From Lachnospiraceae bacterium (GTDB taxonomy: Bacteria; Bacillota; Clostridia; Lachnospirales; Lachnospiraceae), in contig JAGAPO010000086.1 of NCBI GenBank assembly GCA_017623215.1, positions 53,838 through 117,837 of the forward strand: a stretch of 64,000 bases of DNA, given 5' to 3'. Position 1 is the stretch's first letter. Every line of letters begins with the position of its first letter. The notes under the pieces were generated by a model. The model had not been told where the DNA came from, did not search any database, and saw only the letters and a list, made by a program, of their open reading frames with translations. The translations under genes were made by a program, and so were the position numbers. Below are positions 50,912 through 59,968 of this stretch, piece by piece.

Positions 50912-52675
50912 TTATACTTCCATGATAATCGGAAGGATCATGGGATTTCTCTTCATCTTCTTCCAGAGATAATCGCTCAGCGAATCCTTGATCTCGTTCT
51001 TGATTCGGCCCCAATCGGAAGAATTGCGGCTTAAGCACTTCTCCACTGCCTCATACACAACCTCTCTTGCCTCCTCCATCAGGTTCTCGGACTCCCTGAC
51101 ATAGACAAAGCCCCTTGATACAATATCAGGCCCCGCAAGCAGCTGATTGGAATATTTCTCCAGAGTCAGGACTACGATAATCAGGCCGTTCTCCGAAAGA
51201 TGCTGTCTGTCGCGAAGAACGATATTGCCGACGTCGCCGACGCCAAGACCATCCACCAGAATTCCCTGCGCCGGAACGCTGTCAACAACCTCTGCCTTCT
51301 CATCCGAGATCGAGAGCACATCTCCGGAGGAAAGCAGGAAGATATTCTCCTTCGGAATTCCCATGGTCTGTGCCAGCTGCGCGTGGCAAATCAGGTGACG
51401 GTACTCGCCGTGCACCGGAATCGCGTATTTCGGCTTGGTCAGCGCGTACATCAGCTTGATCTCCTCCTGACAAGCATGTCCGGATACGTGAACATCCTGA
51501 AAGATGACCTTCGCACCCTGCATGGACAGCTCATTAATCACCTTGGATACCTGCTTTTCATTGCCGGGAATCGGATTCGAGCTGAAGATCACCGTATCTC
51601 CCGGCTTAATCGATACCTTTTTGTGAATCGAAGCCGCCATTCTCGAAAGCGCCGCCATGGACTCGCCCTGGCTTCCGGTTGTAATCAGAACGAGCTGCTC
51701 GTCCGTATAATTCTTCATATTCTCAATATCAATCAATACATTATCCGGCACCGTGATATATCCAAGCTCTTTTGCCGTGGTCACAATATTGACCATGCTG
51801 CGTCCCTCAATGACAACCTTGCGGTTATATTTTACCGCGGAGTTAATAATCTGCTGAACACGATCCACATTGGAAGCAAAGGTTGCGACAATAATCCTGG
51901 AATTCGGATTATCCGAGAAGATACTGTCCATGGTCTTCCCGACCGTGCGCTCCGACATCGTGTAGCCCGGGCGTTCTACATTGGTAGAATCGCATAAAAG
52001 AGCCAGAACGCCCTTCTTTCCGAGCTCTGCAAATCTCTGAAGATCTATCGTATCGCCATATACCGGCGTATAATCCACTTTAAAGTCTCCGGTCTGAATC
52101 ACGGTTCCGACCGGTGTAAAGATTGCAAGCGCCGCCGCGTCTGCAATACTGTGGTTCACACGAATGAACTCAATTCGGAAGCATCCAAGGTTCACGGACT
52201 GTCCGTACTTGATCACTTTGCGCTTCGTTGTCTTTAATAAATTATGCTCCTTGAGCTTATTCTCAATAATTCCGTTCGTCAGCCTGGTCGAATATACCGG
52301 GACATTAATCTCTCTGAGAATATACGGAAGCGATCCGATATGATCCTCATGTCCGTGTGTAATGACGAATCCTTTTACTTTATCAATATTGTCTTTTAAA
52401 AATGTTACATCCGGAATGACAAGGTCGATTCCCAGCATATCGTCCTCCGGGAATGCAAGTCCGCAGTCTACGACGATAATGCTGTCACCGTACATATACG
52501 CGGTTATATTCATACCGATCTGTTCCAGACCTCCGAGCGGTATAATCTTTAAAGTCTCTTTCTCAGGCTCTTTTCCGACCTCCATCTTTTTATCTTCTTT
52601 TGCAATCGGAGCCATATTCTCCTTAATCTCCTTCATAAGCTCCTTATTTGTCATTCTGATTCTACGTTCTCTCAA
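50912..52675 (-). CDS. rnj: Ribonuclease J
   Basis: Metallo-beta-lactamase/beta-CASP ribonuclease with 5' exo- and endonuclease activity in RNA maturation and decay. The zinc site HGHEDHIGSLP and the later IPVHGEYRHL are intact; the C-terminal dimerisation part ends in RNPMILPIIMEV. The start is taken as TTG 52675, which has GAGGTG six bases upstream; an ATG at 52654 is in frame but without a site. About 587 residues. It overlaps none of its neighbours and follows fur by 17 bases. Confidence 0.92.
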   Translation of the reverse strand: MRERRIRMTNKELMKEIKENMAPIAKEDKKMEVGKEPEKETLKIIPLGGLEQIGMNITAYMYGDSIIVVDCGLAFPEDDMLGIDLVIPDVTFLKDNIDKVKGFVITHGHEDHIGSLPYILREINVPVYSTRLTNGIIENKLKEHNLLKTTKRKVIKYGQSVNLGCFRIEFIRVNHSIADAAALAIFTPVGTVIQTGDFKVDYTPVYGDTIDLQRFAELGKKGVLALLCDSTNVERPGYTMSERTVGKTMDSIFSDNPNSRIIVATFASNVDRVQQIINSAVKYNRKVVIEGRSMVNIVTTAKELGYITVPDNVLIDIENMKNYTDEQLVLITTGSQGESMAALSRMAASIHKKVSIKPGDTVIFSSNPIPGNEKQVSKVINELSMQGAKVIFQDVHVSGHACQEEIKLMYALTKPKYAIPVHGEYRHLICHAQLAQTMGIPKENIFLLSSGDVLSISDEKAEVVDSVPAQGILVDGLGVGDVGNIVLRDRQHLSENGLIIVVLTLEKYSNQLLAGPDIVSRGFVYVRESENLMEEAREVVYEAVEKCLSRNSSDWGRIKNEIKDSLSDYLWKKMKRNPMILPIIMEV

Positions 52676-52692
52676 AAACCGCACCTCTCTCT

Positions 52693-53157
52693 TTATTCTG
52701 CTTTGCTTTGCATTGCTCTGCATGCCTCGCAGCGGCCATAAAGCTTCACTTCGTGATCCTGAACCACAAAACCGGTCTGTTCCAGAATCCTCGTCTCTAA
52801 TGCTTCCAGCAGATCATCCTGGAATGCGAATACGGCTCCGCAATCCAGGCATATCAGGTGATGATGATGATGTCCATGTACCGGCGCGCTCTCCTTACTG
52901 ATCTCGTAACGCACGAATCCATCGTCCAGATTCAGCTTATCAACCAGCCCAAGCTCAGAGAACAGCTGAATCGTGCGATATACCGTCGCCAGCCCAATCT
53001 CGGGATGACGGATCTTCACAAAATCATAAATCTCTTCCGCGGTCAGATGCATTCCGGGCCTGTCAACCAGAACCTCAAGAATTGCCGCTCTCTGCGTCGT
53101 TACCTTCAGTCCGTTCTTTTTCAATAATTCTCTAAACTGTTCCGGGTTTCCAGTCAT
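52693..53157 (-). CDS. fur: Fur family transcriptional regulator
   Basis: 154-residue metal- or peroxide-responsive repressor. A winged helix (KVTTQRAAILEVL, IGLATVYRTIQLF) precedes the metal-binding core HGHHHHHLICLDCG and a second CEAC pair, so the structural zinc site is intact. Whether it acts as Fur, PerR or Zur cannot be told from the sequence. ATG 53157 has GGAG six bases upstream; in-frame ATGs at 53169 and 53178 lack one. Part of the ireB-ruvX-DUF1292-fur-rnj run. Confidence 0.93.
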   Translation of the reverse strand: MTGNPEQFRELLKKNGLKVTTQRAAILEVLVDRPGMHLTAEEIYDFVKIRHPEIGLATVYRTIQLFSELGLVDKLNLDDGFVRYEISKESAPVHGHHHHHLICLDCGAVFAFQDDLLEALETRILEQTGFVVQDHEVKLYGRCEACRAMQSKAE

Positions 53158-53207
53158 CTTAATCTCCATTCCTGCCAATAGCCGGCGAATCCAGCTGCAG
53201 GCAATCC

Positions 53208-53483
53208 TTATTCCTGCAATTCCATATCGTCAATCAGTTCCTCAAAAATAGAGGCAATCAACGAAAGCTCCTCGTCATTCTCCACGATCTCGTATATTGC
53301 TTCCGGGTCATCTTCCGAAGACACATCCTTCAAAATCAGAGCATCCGCTTCCTCTTCCTCTGTCTCACTCTCTGCCACCAGCAGATAATTCACACCGTTC
53401 AGTCTGGTCTGCTCAATCACTTCAAAGCAGACTTCTTCTCCGTCTTCCGTGGTAAAAGTGATAAATTCATCTTTCTTATCCAT
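53208..53483 (-). CDS. DUF1292 protein (YrzB-like)
   Basis: A 91-residue acidic protein of unknown function that accompanies ireB and ruvX across Firmicutes. The pattern is MDKKDEFITFTTEDGEEV, EVIEQTRLNGVNYLLV and DPEAIYEIVENDEEL. ATG 53483 has AAAGGA eight bases upstream; an in-frame ATG at 53501 lies across that site. Probably cytoplasmic. Confidence 0.92.
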   Translation of the reverse strand: MDKKDEFITFTTEDGEEVCFEVIEQTRLNGVNYLLVAESETEEEEADALILKDVSSEDDPEAIYEIVENDEELSLIASIFEELIDDMELQE

Positions 53484-53696
53484 ATACGCATTCCTTTCCA
53501 ATCGCCCGATTACCGGGCCAGACGGTTCCCGCCTGTTCGGGTCTCCAGATACCAGTACGCCAGTCGCTTCTTACCGGTGCGCATGAAAAAGAAATCCGCA
53601 CTTTAACAGCCGGACTGCTCCTTTTCCTGGTCTCACCGCATCTTCCCGACATAGCGTTCCGTCTTTCTTCCGTTCCAAGTCACAATCGAAACCGGA

Positions 53697-54155
53697 TTAG
53701 TTCTCCTCATTCGCTGCCTCAGGCGCGGAATTCTTCAGGGACAGATAATCCAGATACCCCTGCAGAATAACAACCGCTGCCAGCTTATCTACGACCTCCT
53801 GCTTCTTCTTCAGCCCCGTTCCCGCCAAATCAAGGACTCGATGAGCCGAAACCGTCGTAAGCCGTTCGTCCCATAATTCCACCGGAAGTCCCGTTCTTCT
53901 TCTCAACATCTCGGCGAATTCCTCCGAACACTTTGCGCGCTCTCCAATCGTATTGTTCATATTCTTCGGATATCCAAGCACAATACGCTCCACCTCATAT
54001 TCACGAATCAGTTCCTCAATTCTGGCAAGCGTCTGTCTGAGCTTGTTCTCCTGCTTTCTGCGAATTACTTCAATTCCCTGGGCAGTCAAAAGCAGGCTGT
54101 CGCTGATGGCAACCCCGACCGTCACGGAACCGTAATCCAGTCCCATAATTCTCAT
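53697..54155 (-). CDS. ruvX: Putative Holliday junction resolvase / pre-16S rRNA nuclease (RuvX/YqgF)
   Basis: 152-residue RNase H-fold nuclease. [19 protein letters not shown] at the N-terminus holds the first catalytic Asp, [13 protein letters not shown] the second strand, and [15 protein letters not shown] the later catalytic region; all are conserved. ATG 54155 has AAGGA seven bases upstream, while an in-frame ATG at 54230 has no site. It lies 105 bases after ireB. Confidence 0.94.
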   Translation of the reverse strand: MRIMGLDYGSVTVGVAISDSLLLTAQGIEVIRRKQENKLRQTLARIEELIREYEVERIVLGYPKNMNNTIGERAKCSEEFAEMLRRRTGLPVELWDERLTTVSAHRVLDLAGTGLKKKQEVVDKLAAVVILQGYLDYLSLKNSAPEAANEEN

Positions 54156-54259
54156 AGCGTGTTCCTTATCCGCAGAACATTGCTTCTTCCGCTCATTCCT
54201 CTTTCTTCCCGGCTCTGTCGGAAGGCACAACTTAAACGCGCACGGTACTCCGTCGTGCG

Positions 54260-54520
54260 CTATTCCAAATTCTGCTGAATGTAATCCCTTAACAATTCTT
54301 CGATTATCTCATCACGTTCCACCTTCATAATCAGGCTTCTTGCCCCGCGGTGGCTTGTAATATAGGTCGGATCGCCGGACATCACATATCCGACAATCTG
54401 GTTAACCGGATTGTAGCCTTTCTCCGTCAGCGCCTGATATACCGTGGCAATGACTTCTCTAACGACAACCTCCGGTTCCTTTTGTACCCTGAAGTACTGA
54501 GTGTTATTGAATTCCTGCAT
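54260..54520 (-). CDS. ireB: IreB family regulatory phosphoprotein
   Basis: 86-residue DUF965 protein; in Enterococcus IreB is phosphorylated by the kinase IreK and restrains cephalosporin resistance. The sequence shows the highly conserved [34 protein letters not shown] and [13 protein letters not shown] 54520 has AAAGGA nine bases upstream. A promoter overlapping the mtaB stop codon starts the ireB-ruvX-DUF1292-fur-rnj series. Confidence 0.95.
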   Translation of the reverse strand: MQEFNNTQYFRVQKEPEVVVREVIATVYQALTEKGYNPVNQIVGYVMSGDPTYITSHRGARSLIMKVERDEIIEELLRDYIQQNLE

Positions 54521-54566
54521 ACTCTCACGTCCTTTTTTCATCTGGCACCTGTGCCCCTATTCCTAT

Positions 54567-54595
54567 ATATTAATATAAATGGACGAAAATTTCAA
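54567..54595 (-). promoter_or_regulatory. Likely sigma-A promoter of ireB
   Basis: TTGAAA (54590-54595), 17 bases, TAATAT (54567-54572) on the minus strand, overlapping the 3' end of mtaB. Confidence 0.55.
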
Positions 54596-55953
54596 TCTTT
54601 TCTTTCACAAAGTATCATATCTTTCCGCTTCGCTTTCTGTACGATCACGTTAACCAGCTGATTCTCCAGGTTTTCATCCGTCTTTACGGCCATCTTAACG
54701 TAACGTTCGTTATGACCGACCGCATAACGCGCTCCATCGATCTCGACGGACTCCTCAATCAGCAAAGTCTGGGGCTTTCCTGTAAAATACTCCTGATACG
54801 CTGCTCTCATCCGCTCGTCAAGTGCAAGCAGCTCATCGCTTCGAACCGCCTTCACGGGCTCGGGAACCTGATCGGGCATCCGATCCGCGGCCGTTCCGGC
54901 GCGTCTTGAGTATTTGAAGATATGCATCTGCGAAAACGCCGCTTTCTGCAGGAATTCCTTTGTAGCCTCGAATTCCTCCTGCGTCTCCCCGGGGAAGCCT
55001 ACGATCACGTCCGTTGTAAGGGCCGGATGCTCGAAATGTCTCCGGAGCAGCTCACACCCTGCCAGATACTGCGCGGTATCGTATTTACGGTTCATCCGCT
55101 TCAATACGGTATCACAGCCGCTCTGGAGGGACAGGTGAAAATGAGGGCATACTTTTTCTTCTCCTGCAAGAGTCTTGACAAATTCTTCTGTTATTATACG
55201 CGGTTCGAGCGATCCAAGGCGGATTCTTTTGATTCCGTCTATCTTACAGAGCCTCAGAATCAGAGGGAGCAATCTCTCCTCTCCCTGATCCAGCCCGTAG
55301 GAGGACAGGTGAATTCCGGTCAGTACGATCTCCTGATAACCGGCCGCCGCAAGACGCTCCACCTCGGAAATAACGGATTCCTCACTGCGGCTGCGGATTC
55401 GGCCTCTTGCGTATGGAATAATACAGTAGCTGCAGAACTGATTGCAGCCGTCCTGAATCTTGATATACGCCCTGACCTTCTCTGTAACGGAGGCAATCTC
55501 AAGATCTTCGTATTCCTTCTCTGTTCCAATATCGGCCAGGCTGTTCTGAAAGGCCTTATCTTCCAGATAATTCTTCACAATCGACACAATCTCTTTCTTC
55601 TGATTATTGCCGATAATCAGATCCACCGAGGCATCCGAAAGCAGCGCTTCCCCTGCCGCCTGTACATAACAGCCCGCCGCCGCGACAATCGCATCCGGAT
55701 TCAGATGCTTTGCTCGGTGCAGCATCTGGCGTGATTTGCGATCCGCAATGTTCGTTACCGTACAGGTATTAATCACATAGATATCCGCCTTTTCCTGGAA
55801 TTCCACGATCTCGGCTCCCGCCTGCTCAAACAGCTCCTGCATGGCCTGCGTCTCATAAGAATTCACTTTACAGCCAAGCGAAAGAAAGGCGGCTCTTCTT
55901 CCGGCCAGGCATAATTCTTCTGACTTATTTTCCCAATTATTATTCATATTCAC
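54592..55953 (-). CDS. mtaB: tRNA t6A37 methylthiotransferase MtaB
   Basis: Radical SAM enzyme that adds a methylthio group to N6-threonylcarbamoyladenosine at tRNA position 37. The N-terminal iron-sulfur cysteines lie in LSLGCKVNSYETQ, INTCTVTN and AAGCYVQ; the radical SAM triad is CNQFCSYC; a C-terminal TRAM-like region follows. About 453 residues. GTG 55953 is eight bases from AGGA; ATG 55947 is an alternative. In Bacillus (yqeV) it directly follows rsmE; here other genes intervene. Confidence 0.94.
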   Translation of the reverse strand: MNMNNNWENKSEELCLAGRRAAFLSLGCKVNSYETQAMQELFEQAGAEIVEFQEKADIYVINTCTVTNIADRKSRQMLHRAKHLNPDAIVAAAGCYVQAAGEALLSDASVDLIIGNNQKKEIVSIVKNYLEDKAFQNSLADIGTEKEYEDLEIASVTEKVRAYIKIQDGCNQFCSYCIIPYARGRIRSRSEESVISEVERLAAAGYQEIVLTGIHLSSYGLDQGEERLLPLILRLCKIDGIKRIRLGSLEPRIITEEFVKTLAGEEKVCPHFHLSLQSGCDTVLKRMNRKYDTAQYLAGCELLRRHFEHPALTTDVIVGFPGETQEEFEATKEFLQKAAFSQMHIFKYSRRAGTAADRMPDQVPEPVKAVRSDELLALDERMRAAYQEYFTGKPQTLLIEESVEIDGARYAVGHNERYVKMAVKTDENLENQLVNVIVQKAKRKDMILCERKD

Positions 55954-56039
55954 TATCGTATTCCTATCTTTCCAATGTATCAAAAACGAAATTCGTAGAA
56001 ACTGCCCATTCTGGCAGGTAATTTTCGCTACATTGCATA

Positions 56040-56071
56040 TTGACTTTTTACCCTTTAAATTGTAGTATAAT
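56040..56071 (+). promoter_or_regulatory. Probable promoter of the HPr-like gene
   Basis: A consensus TATAAT (56066-56071) sits 67 bases before the ATG. TTGACT (56040-56045) is 20 bases upstream, longer than ideal, so the -35 assignment is uncertain. Confidence 0.5.
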
Positions 56072-56137
56072 ATCTGTAACGGAGGGATAATATCATATCC
56101 CTAACAAAAACACAAAAATGTACAGGAGGGTTTTCAC

Positions 56138-56371
56138 ATGAAAACAGTTAAGATTTCTTTAAATTCTATCGATAAGGTTAAGTCCTTCGTTAACGATGTT
56201 ACCAAGTTTGATTCCGACTTCGATCTGGTATCCGGCAGATACGTAATCGACGCTAAGTCCATTATGGGTATCTTCAGCCTTGACTTATCCAAGCCGATCG
56301 ACCTTAACATCCACAGCGAGGACAGCGTTGATAAGATCGTTGAGGTATTAAAGCCTTACATCGTTGAGTAA
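56138..56371 (+). CDS. HPr-like protein without the phospho-histidine
   Basis: 77 residues with the HPr fold's second half (DAKSIMGIFSLDLSKPI, compare KSIMGVMSL in HPr) and a C-terminal VEVLKPYIVE. The segment that should carry the active-site GLHARPA is ISLNSIDKVKSFVND, with no histidine there, so it cannot take part in phosphotransfer in the usual way. Strong AGGAGGG nine bases before the ATG and a strong terminator suggest high expression. It stands alone between mtaB and thiI. It may be a regulatory Crh-like or structural relative; function unknown. Confidence 0.85.
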   Translation: MKTVKISLNSIDKVKSFVNDVTKFDSDFDLVSGRYVIDAKSIMGIFSLDLSKPIDLNIHSEDSVDKIVEVLKPYIVE

Positions 56372-56401
56372 TCTCATCGTTCTCTATGATTGTTACTTAT
56401 G

Positions 56402-56430
56402 GAGGATACCGGAAGGTGTCCTCTTTTTTT
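56402..56430 (+). terminator. Intrinsic terminator of the HPr-like gene
   Basis: GAGGATACC (56402-56410), loop GGAA, GGTGTCCTC (56415-56423), then seven T residues. Confidence 0.92.
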
Positions 56431-56518
56431 GTTCTCCCTCAAATCAGCCTGTCTTCGCATACAAGCAGATTCGTGCTTGCAGCACCAAGCTGCCGAGTGA
56501 ATCGGCATTTTACGCCGC

Positions 56519-56560
56519 AGAGGGACTTGGACGGCGTCTTTTGGACGCCTTAGTCCCTCT
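56519..56560. terminator. Compound hairpin after thiI
   Basis: AGAGGGACT (56519-56527) pairs with AGTCCCTCT (56552-56560), and an inner GGCGTC/GACGCC stem closes on TTTT. It begins about ten bases past the thiI stop on the minus strand but without a T tract on that strand; on the plus strand TTTT follows. Terminator or 3'-end protecting stem. Confidence 0.55.
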
Positions 56561-56570
56561 TTTCCCTCCA

Positions 56571-57752
56571 TTACTGCTCAATCGTAATCACTTCTGCGGT
56601 CTTAATTGCGGTCTCAATTAATTGCTCCATCTCTTCTCCCAGTTTTTCCTCCGACCGTTCGATAATCGAAAGAATCGGCTTGGTAACCGGATGCTTTGCA
56701 ACGAAGATGGTGCAGCAGTCCTCGAACGGAAGAATGGACGTCTCATAGGTATTAATCTTCTGCGCAATCGTTACGATCTCCTGCTTATCAAAGGTGATGA
56801 CCGGACGAATTACCGGCATCTCGCAGACCGCGTTGGTCGAGTACAGGCTGTGGAGCGTCTGGCTCGCAACCTGGCCGATGCTCTCACCTGTAACCAGAGC
56901 CATGCATCCATCCTTCTTTGCAAATGCCTCCGCAATCCGCATCATGTAGCGGCGCATGATAATGGTAAGCTGCTCATGCGGGCATTTCTCATAGATAAAG
57001 AGCTGCGGATCGGTGAAATTCACCACGTACAGCTTCATCGGGCCGGTGTACGCTGAAATAATCTTTGCGAGGTCCACCACCTTCTGCTTTGCTCTCTCGC
57101 TCGTATAGGGCGGCGCGTGGAAATAGACCGCCTCGACCGTTACACCTCTTTTTGCCGCAAGATATCCTGCAACCGGGCTGTCGATTCCGCCGGATAACAG
57201 AAGCATCGCCTTTCCGCCCGTTCCGACCGGCATTCCTCCGGGGCCCGGAAGGATCTCGGAATATACATAGGCCTTATTGCGGATCTCAACGGTAATTCTC
57301 TCCTGCGGATTCCTTACATCCACCTTCATATTCGAAAAACGGTTCAGCAGATACTCGCCCATTCCCGCGCAGATCTCGGGTGACTCCACCGGATACTGCT
57401 TGTCCGCTCTCTTTGCCTCAACCTTAAAGGTGAATTCTCTCGTTCCGTATACGGCTTCCACGTAATCGCCGACCTTAACCTTGACATTCTCCCAGTCTCT
57501 GTCATCAATCACACATACCGGGCAAATTGCGGACACGCCGAACACTCTCTGCAGGGCCGCAACCGCCTCCTCGTAGTCGTATCCGTCCGGGCACTCCACA
57601 AAGATTCTTCCCTGCTCCCTGGATACCGTAAACCCGCCGAGTCTGTCCAGATTGAACTGGATCTGGTCGCGCAGCGCATTCTCAAATACCCAGCGGTTCT
57701 TTCCCTTTAAACCGATCTCTGCGTATTTAATTAAAAAAGCTTTGTACAGCAT
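56571..57752 (-). CDS. thiI: tRNA sulfurtransferase ThiI
   Basis: Makes 4-thiouridine at position 8 of tRNA (and supplies sulfur for thiamine in some species). An N-terminal ferredoxin-like/THUMP region (residues ~1-165) precedes the PP-loop LLLSGGIDSPVAGYL, followed by MALVTGESIGQVASQTL and FEDCCTIF. No rhodanese domain is present (393 residues), as in Bacillus, where a dedicated desulfurase delivers sulfur; exactly such a gene lies upstream. AGGAG lies before the ATG. Confidence 0.96.
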   Translation of the reverse strand: MLYKAFLIKYAEIGLKGKNRWVFENALRDQIQFNLDRLGGFTVSREQGRIFVECPDGYDYEEAVAALQRVFGVSAICPVCVIDDRDWENVKVKVGDYVEAVYGTREFTFKVEAKRADKQYPVESPEICAGMGEYLLNRFSNMKVDVRNPQERITVEIRNKAYVYSEILPGPGGMPVGTGGKAMLLLSGGIDSPVAGYLAAKRGVTVEAVYFHAPPYTSERAKQKVVDLAKIISAYTGPMKLYVVNFTDPQLFIYEKCPHEQLTIIMRRYMMRIAEAFAKKDGCMALVTGESIGQVASQTLHSLYSTNAVCEMPVIRPVITFDKQEIVTIAQKINTYETSILPFEDCCTIFVAKHPVTKPILSIIERSEEKLGEEMEQLIETAIKTAEVITIEQ

Positions 57753-57798
57753 ACTAATCTCCTATTCCACATCCCGCGAATCAGGCCGCAGGCACAAA

Positions 57799-58965
57799 TT
57801 ATTTTCTTCGATATCGCCTTAACATCGGCACAAGCGCTTTCACCTGTTCTGCCGCATAATCCACTTCCTCATCCGTCGTATACACGGAAAAGCTGAAGCG
57901 AATGGCGGAGTCGAGCATCGCCTGCTCCACTCCGATTGCCTGAAGCGTTCCGCTTAAAGCCGGATGGTTGGACGAACAGGCGGAACCGGACGATACATAC
58001 ACACCCTTCTCCTCCAGGGCGTGCAGCAGAACCTCGCTGCGAACGCCTTCGAAACCGATATTTACGATGTGCGGCGCTGTCTTTCTGATATCGCCGTCCG
58101 CAGGCAGACCGTTCACGTGAACGCCCGGAAGCTCGGACAGACCTTTTAGCAGACGCGCCTTTAATTCGTACATATGGTTCACTTTTTCTTCGTGATCCGT
58201 ATAATATACCCGAACCGCCTCGGCCAGTCCCGCAATCGCGGGGACATTCTCGGTTCCGGAGCGCATTCCCTTCTGCTGGCCGCCTCCGTACAGAATCGGC
58301 TTTATCTTTACCTTGTCCCTCACATAGAGAAAGCCGCTTCCCTTTGGTCCGTGAAGCTTATGTCCGCTGACGGAAAGCAGGTCGATTCCCTCTCGCTTCG
58401 GACATATTGTGTATTTCCCGTAGGACTGAATCGCGTCAACGTGAAAGAGGATCTCCGGATTCTTTGCCTTAACGATTCCGGAAATCGTCTTAATGTCCTG
58501 AACCGCTCCAATCTCATTGTTCACATGCATCACGGATACCAGAATCGTATCATCCGTCAGCGCTTCTTCCAGCTCGGCTAAGATGACATGCCCTTCTGCA
58601 TCCACCGGCAGAAAGGTCACCCGAAAGCCCATCTCCTGCAAAAACAGCACCGGATTCAGGACGGACGCATGTTCAAATCTTGTCGTAATAATATGGTTCC
58701 CGGATCGCCTGTTCGCAAGCGCCGCTCCAATCAGTGCCATATTATTGGATTCGGTACCGCCCGAGGTAAAGATAATCTCCTTCGGATCCGCTTTCAGGCT
58801 CTTCGCAATCGTCTCCTTCGCATCCTTTATATAATTCTCCGCCTGCATTCCTTTGATATGCAGCGAGGAGGGATTGCCGTAATCCTCCGTCAGAACCTGA
58901 TTCATAACATCCTTTACTGATGCAAGCGCCCGGGTCGTCGCCGCATTATCCAGATAGCTTTCCAT
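57799..58965 (-). CDS. Cysteine desulfurase (NifZ/IscS-like)
   Basis: PLP enzyme taking sulfur from cysteine. It starts MESYLDNAATTRAL; the PLP lysine is in SGHKLHGPKGSGFLYV and the catalytic cysteine in VSSGSACSSNHPAL. 388 residues, class I type. It precedes thiI by 46 bases on the same strand, the NifZ-ThiI arrangement of Bacillus, so the sulfur most likely goes to 4-thiouridine rather than general Fe-S assembly. AGAGGA lies before the ATG. Confidence 0.94.
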   Translation of the reverse strand: MESYLDNAATTRALASVKDVMNQVLTEDYGNPSSLHIKGMQAENYIKDAKETIAKSLKADPKEIIFTSGGTESNNMALIGAALANRRSGNHIITTRFEHASVLNPVLFLQEMGFRVTFLPVDAEGHVILAELEEALTDDTILVSVMHVNNEIGAVQDIKTISGIVKAKNPEILFHVDAIQSYGKYTICPKREGIDLLSVSGHKLHGPKGSGFLYVRDKVKIKPILYGGGQQKGMRSGTENVPAIAGLAEAVRVYYTDHEEKVNHMYELKARLLKGLSELPGVHVNGLPADGDIRKTAPHIVNIGFEGVRSEVLLHALEEKGVYVSSGSACSSNHPALSGTLQAIGVEQAMLDSAIRFSFSVYTTDEEVDYAAEQVKALVPMLRRYRRK

Positions 58966-59025
58966 AATTCCTCTCTTCCGCAGCCTGACAGGCTCACGCT
59001 CCCGCGCATTCCGCTTCCGGACAGC

Positions 59026-59808
59026 TTACTCCTGCTCCCGGTTATGCTCAGAACTGCTCTGTTCTTCCTGTAATTCCGTCTCGTATACAATCATTGACAA
59101 AACCGCAAGTCCCGCCGTCTCCGTGCGCAGAATCCGCTTTCCAAGCGTAACCGGACGAATTCCGGCTTCCGAGGCCGCTGCAATCTCCGATTCCTCAAAG
59201 CCGCCCTCCGGGCCAATGAAGATTCCGGCGCTTCCTCTCTTTGCAAGCTTTGCAAGCGCTTTCTTTGTTCCGAGCATTCCTTCGGCGTTCTCATACGGTA
59301 TAATCGCGCAGTCGAGCGTCTTCGCAAGCGCAATCGCTTCCTTGAAGGTATGCACCCGCTCCACCGTCGGAATGATTCCGCGTCCCGACTGCTTTGCCGC
59401 GCCCTCGGCAATCAGCTGCCAGCGCTCTCTCTTCTTCTGTTCTTTTTTTGCGTCTTCCAGGCGCACGATCGACCGCGCTGTCATCACGGGAACGATACAG
59501 GCCGCGCCAAGCTCCACGCATTTTTGAAGAATGAGCTCCATCTTGTCTTTTTTGGGAAGTCCCTGAAATAAATACAGCTTAACCGGAAGCTCTGTACCAG
59601 TCTTTGCCGTATCCACGATCTCTGCGAGAATGCTTTTGTCGCATACGTCTTTTATTATACACCGGTAGTCTTTATCTTGTCCATTACAAATTGTAATTTT
59701 TTCTCCGGGTCTCATACGAAGCACATTCTTGATGTGATTTACGTCCTCCCCGGTAATCTGAATCTGATTCCCCTGCACAGCATCTTCCGTAACGTAAAAA
59801 CGCGGCAT
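59026..59808 (-). CDS. rsmE: 16S rRNA (uracil(1498)-N3)-methyltransferase
   Basis: SPOUT-fold methyltransferase for U1498 of 16S rRNA. An N-terminal PUA-like part (TGEDVNHIKNVLRMRPGEKI) precedes the knot with AIIPYENAEG, IFIGPEGGF and LGKRILRTETAG, all RsmE signatures. 260 residues, ending in an extra acidic tail (EEQSSSEHNREQE). AAAGGAGG precedes the ATG. It follows prmA after a terminator, and the desulfurase gene follows. Confidence 0.95.
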   Translation of the reverse strand: MPRFYVTEDAVQGNQIQITGEDVNHIKNVLRMRPGEKITICNGQDKDYRCIIKDVCDKSILAEIVDTAKTGTELPVKLYLFQGLPKKDKMELILQKCVELGAACIVPVMTARSIVRLEDAKKEQKKRERWQLIAEGAAKQSGRGIIPTVERVHTFKEAIALAKTLDCAIIPYENAEGMLGTKKALAKLAKRGSAGIFIGPEGGFEESEIAAASEAGIRPVTLGKRILRTETAGLAVLSMIVYETELQEEQSSSEHNREQE

Positions 59809-59914
59809 ATGCCCTCCTTTCCGACTGGCCTGATAAAACTGCAGCTGCGGTTCCCTTTTTCGGACCTCGCCCTGCCAGCTCCTTCCTCTGTCAGCTTCCT
59901 GTTCTATCAGACAT

Positions 59915-59955
59915 AAAAACAGGGAGGCACAGGCTTACCTTCTGTACACTCCCTG
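59915..59955 (-). terminator. Intrinsic terminator of the dnaK-dnaJ-prmA unit
   Basis: Minus-strand stem CAGGGAG (59949-59955) with CTCCCTG (59920-59926), then TTTTT (59919-59915). The 22-base loop can extend the stem. Confidence 0.75.
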
Positions 59956-59968
59956 CTGCAATCTATGT

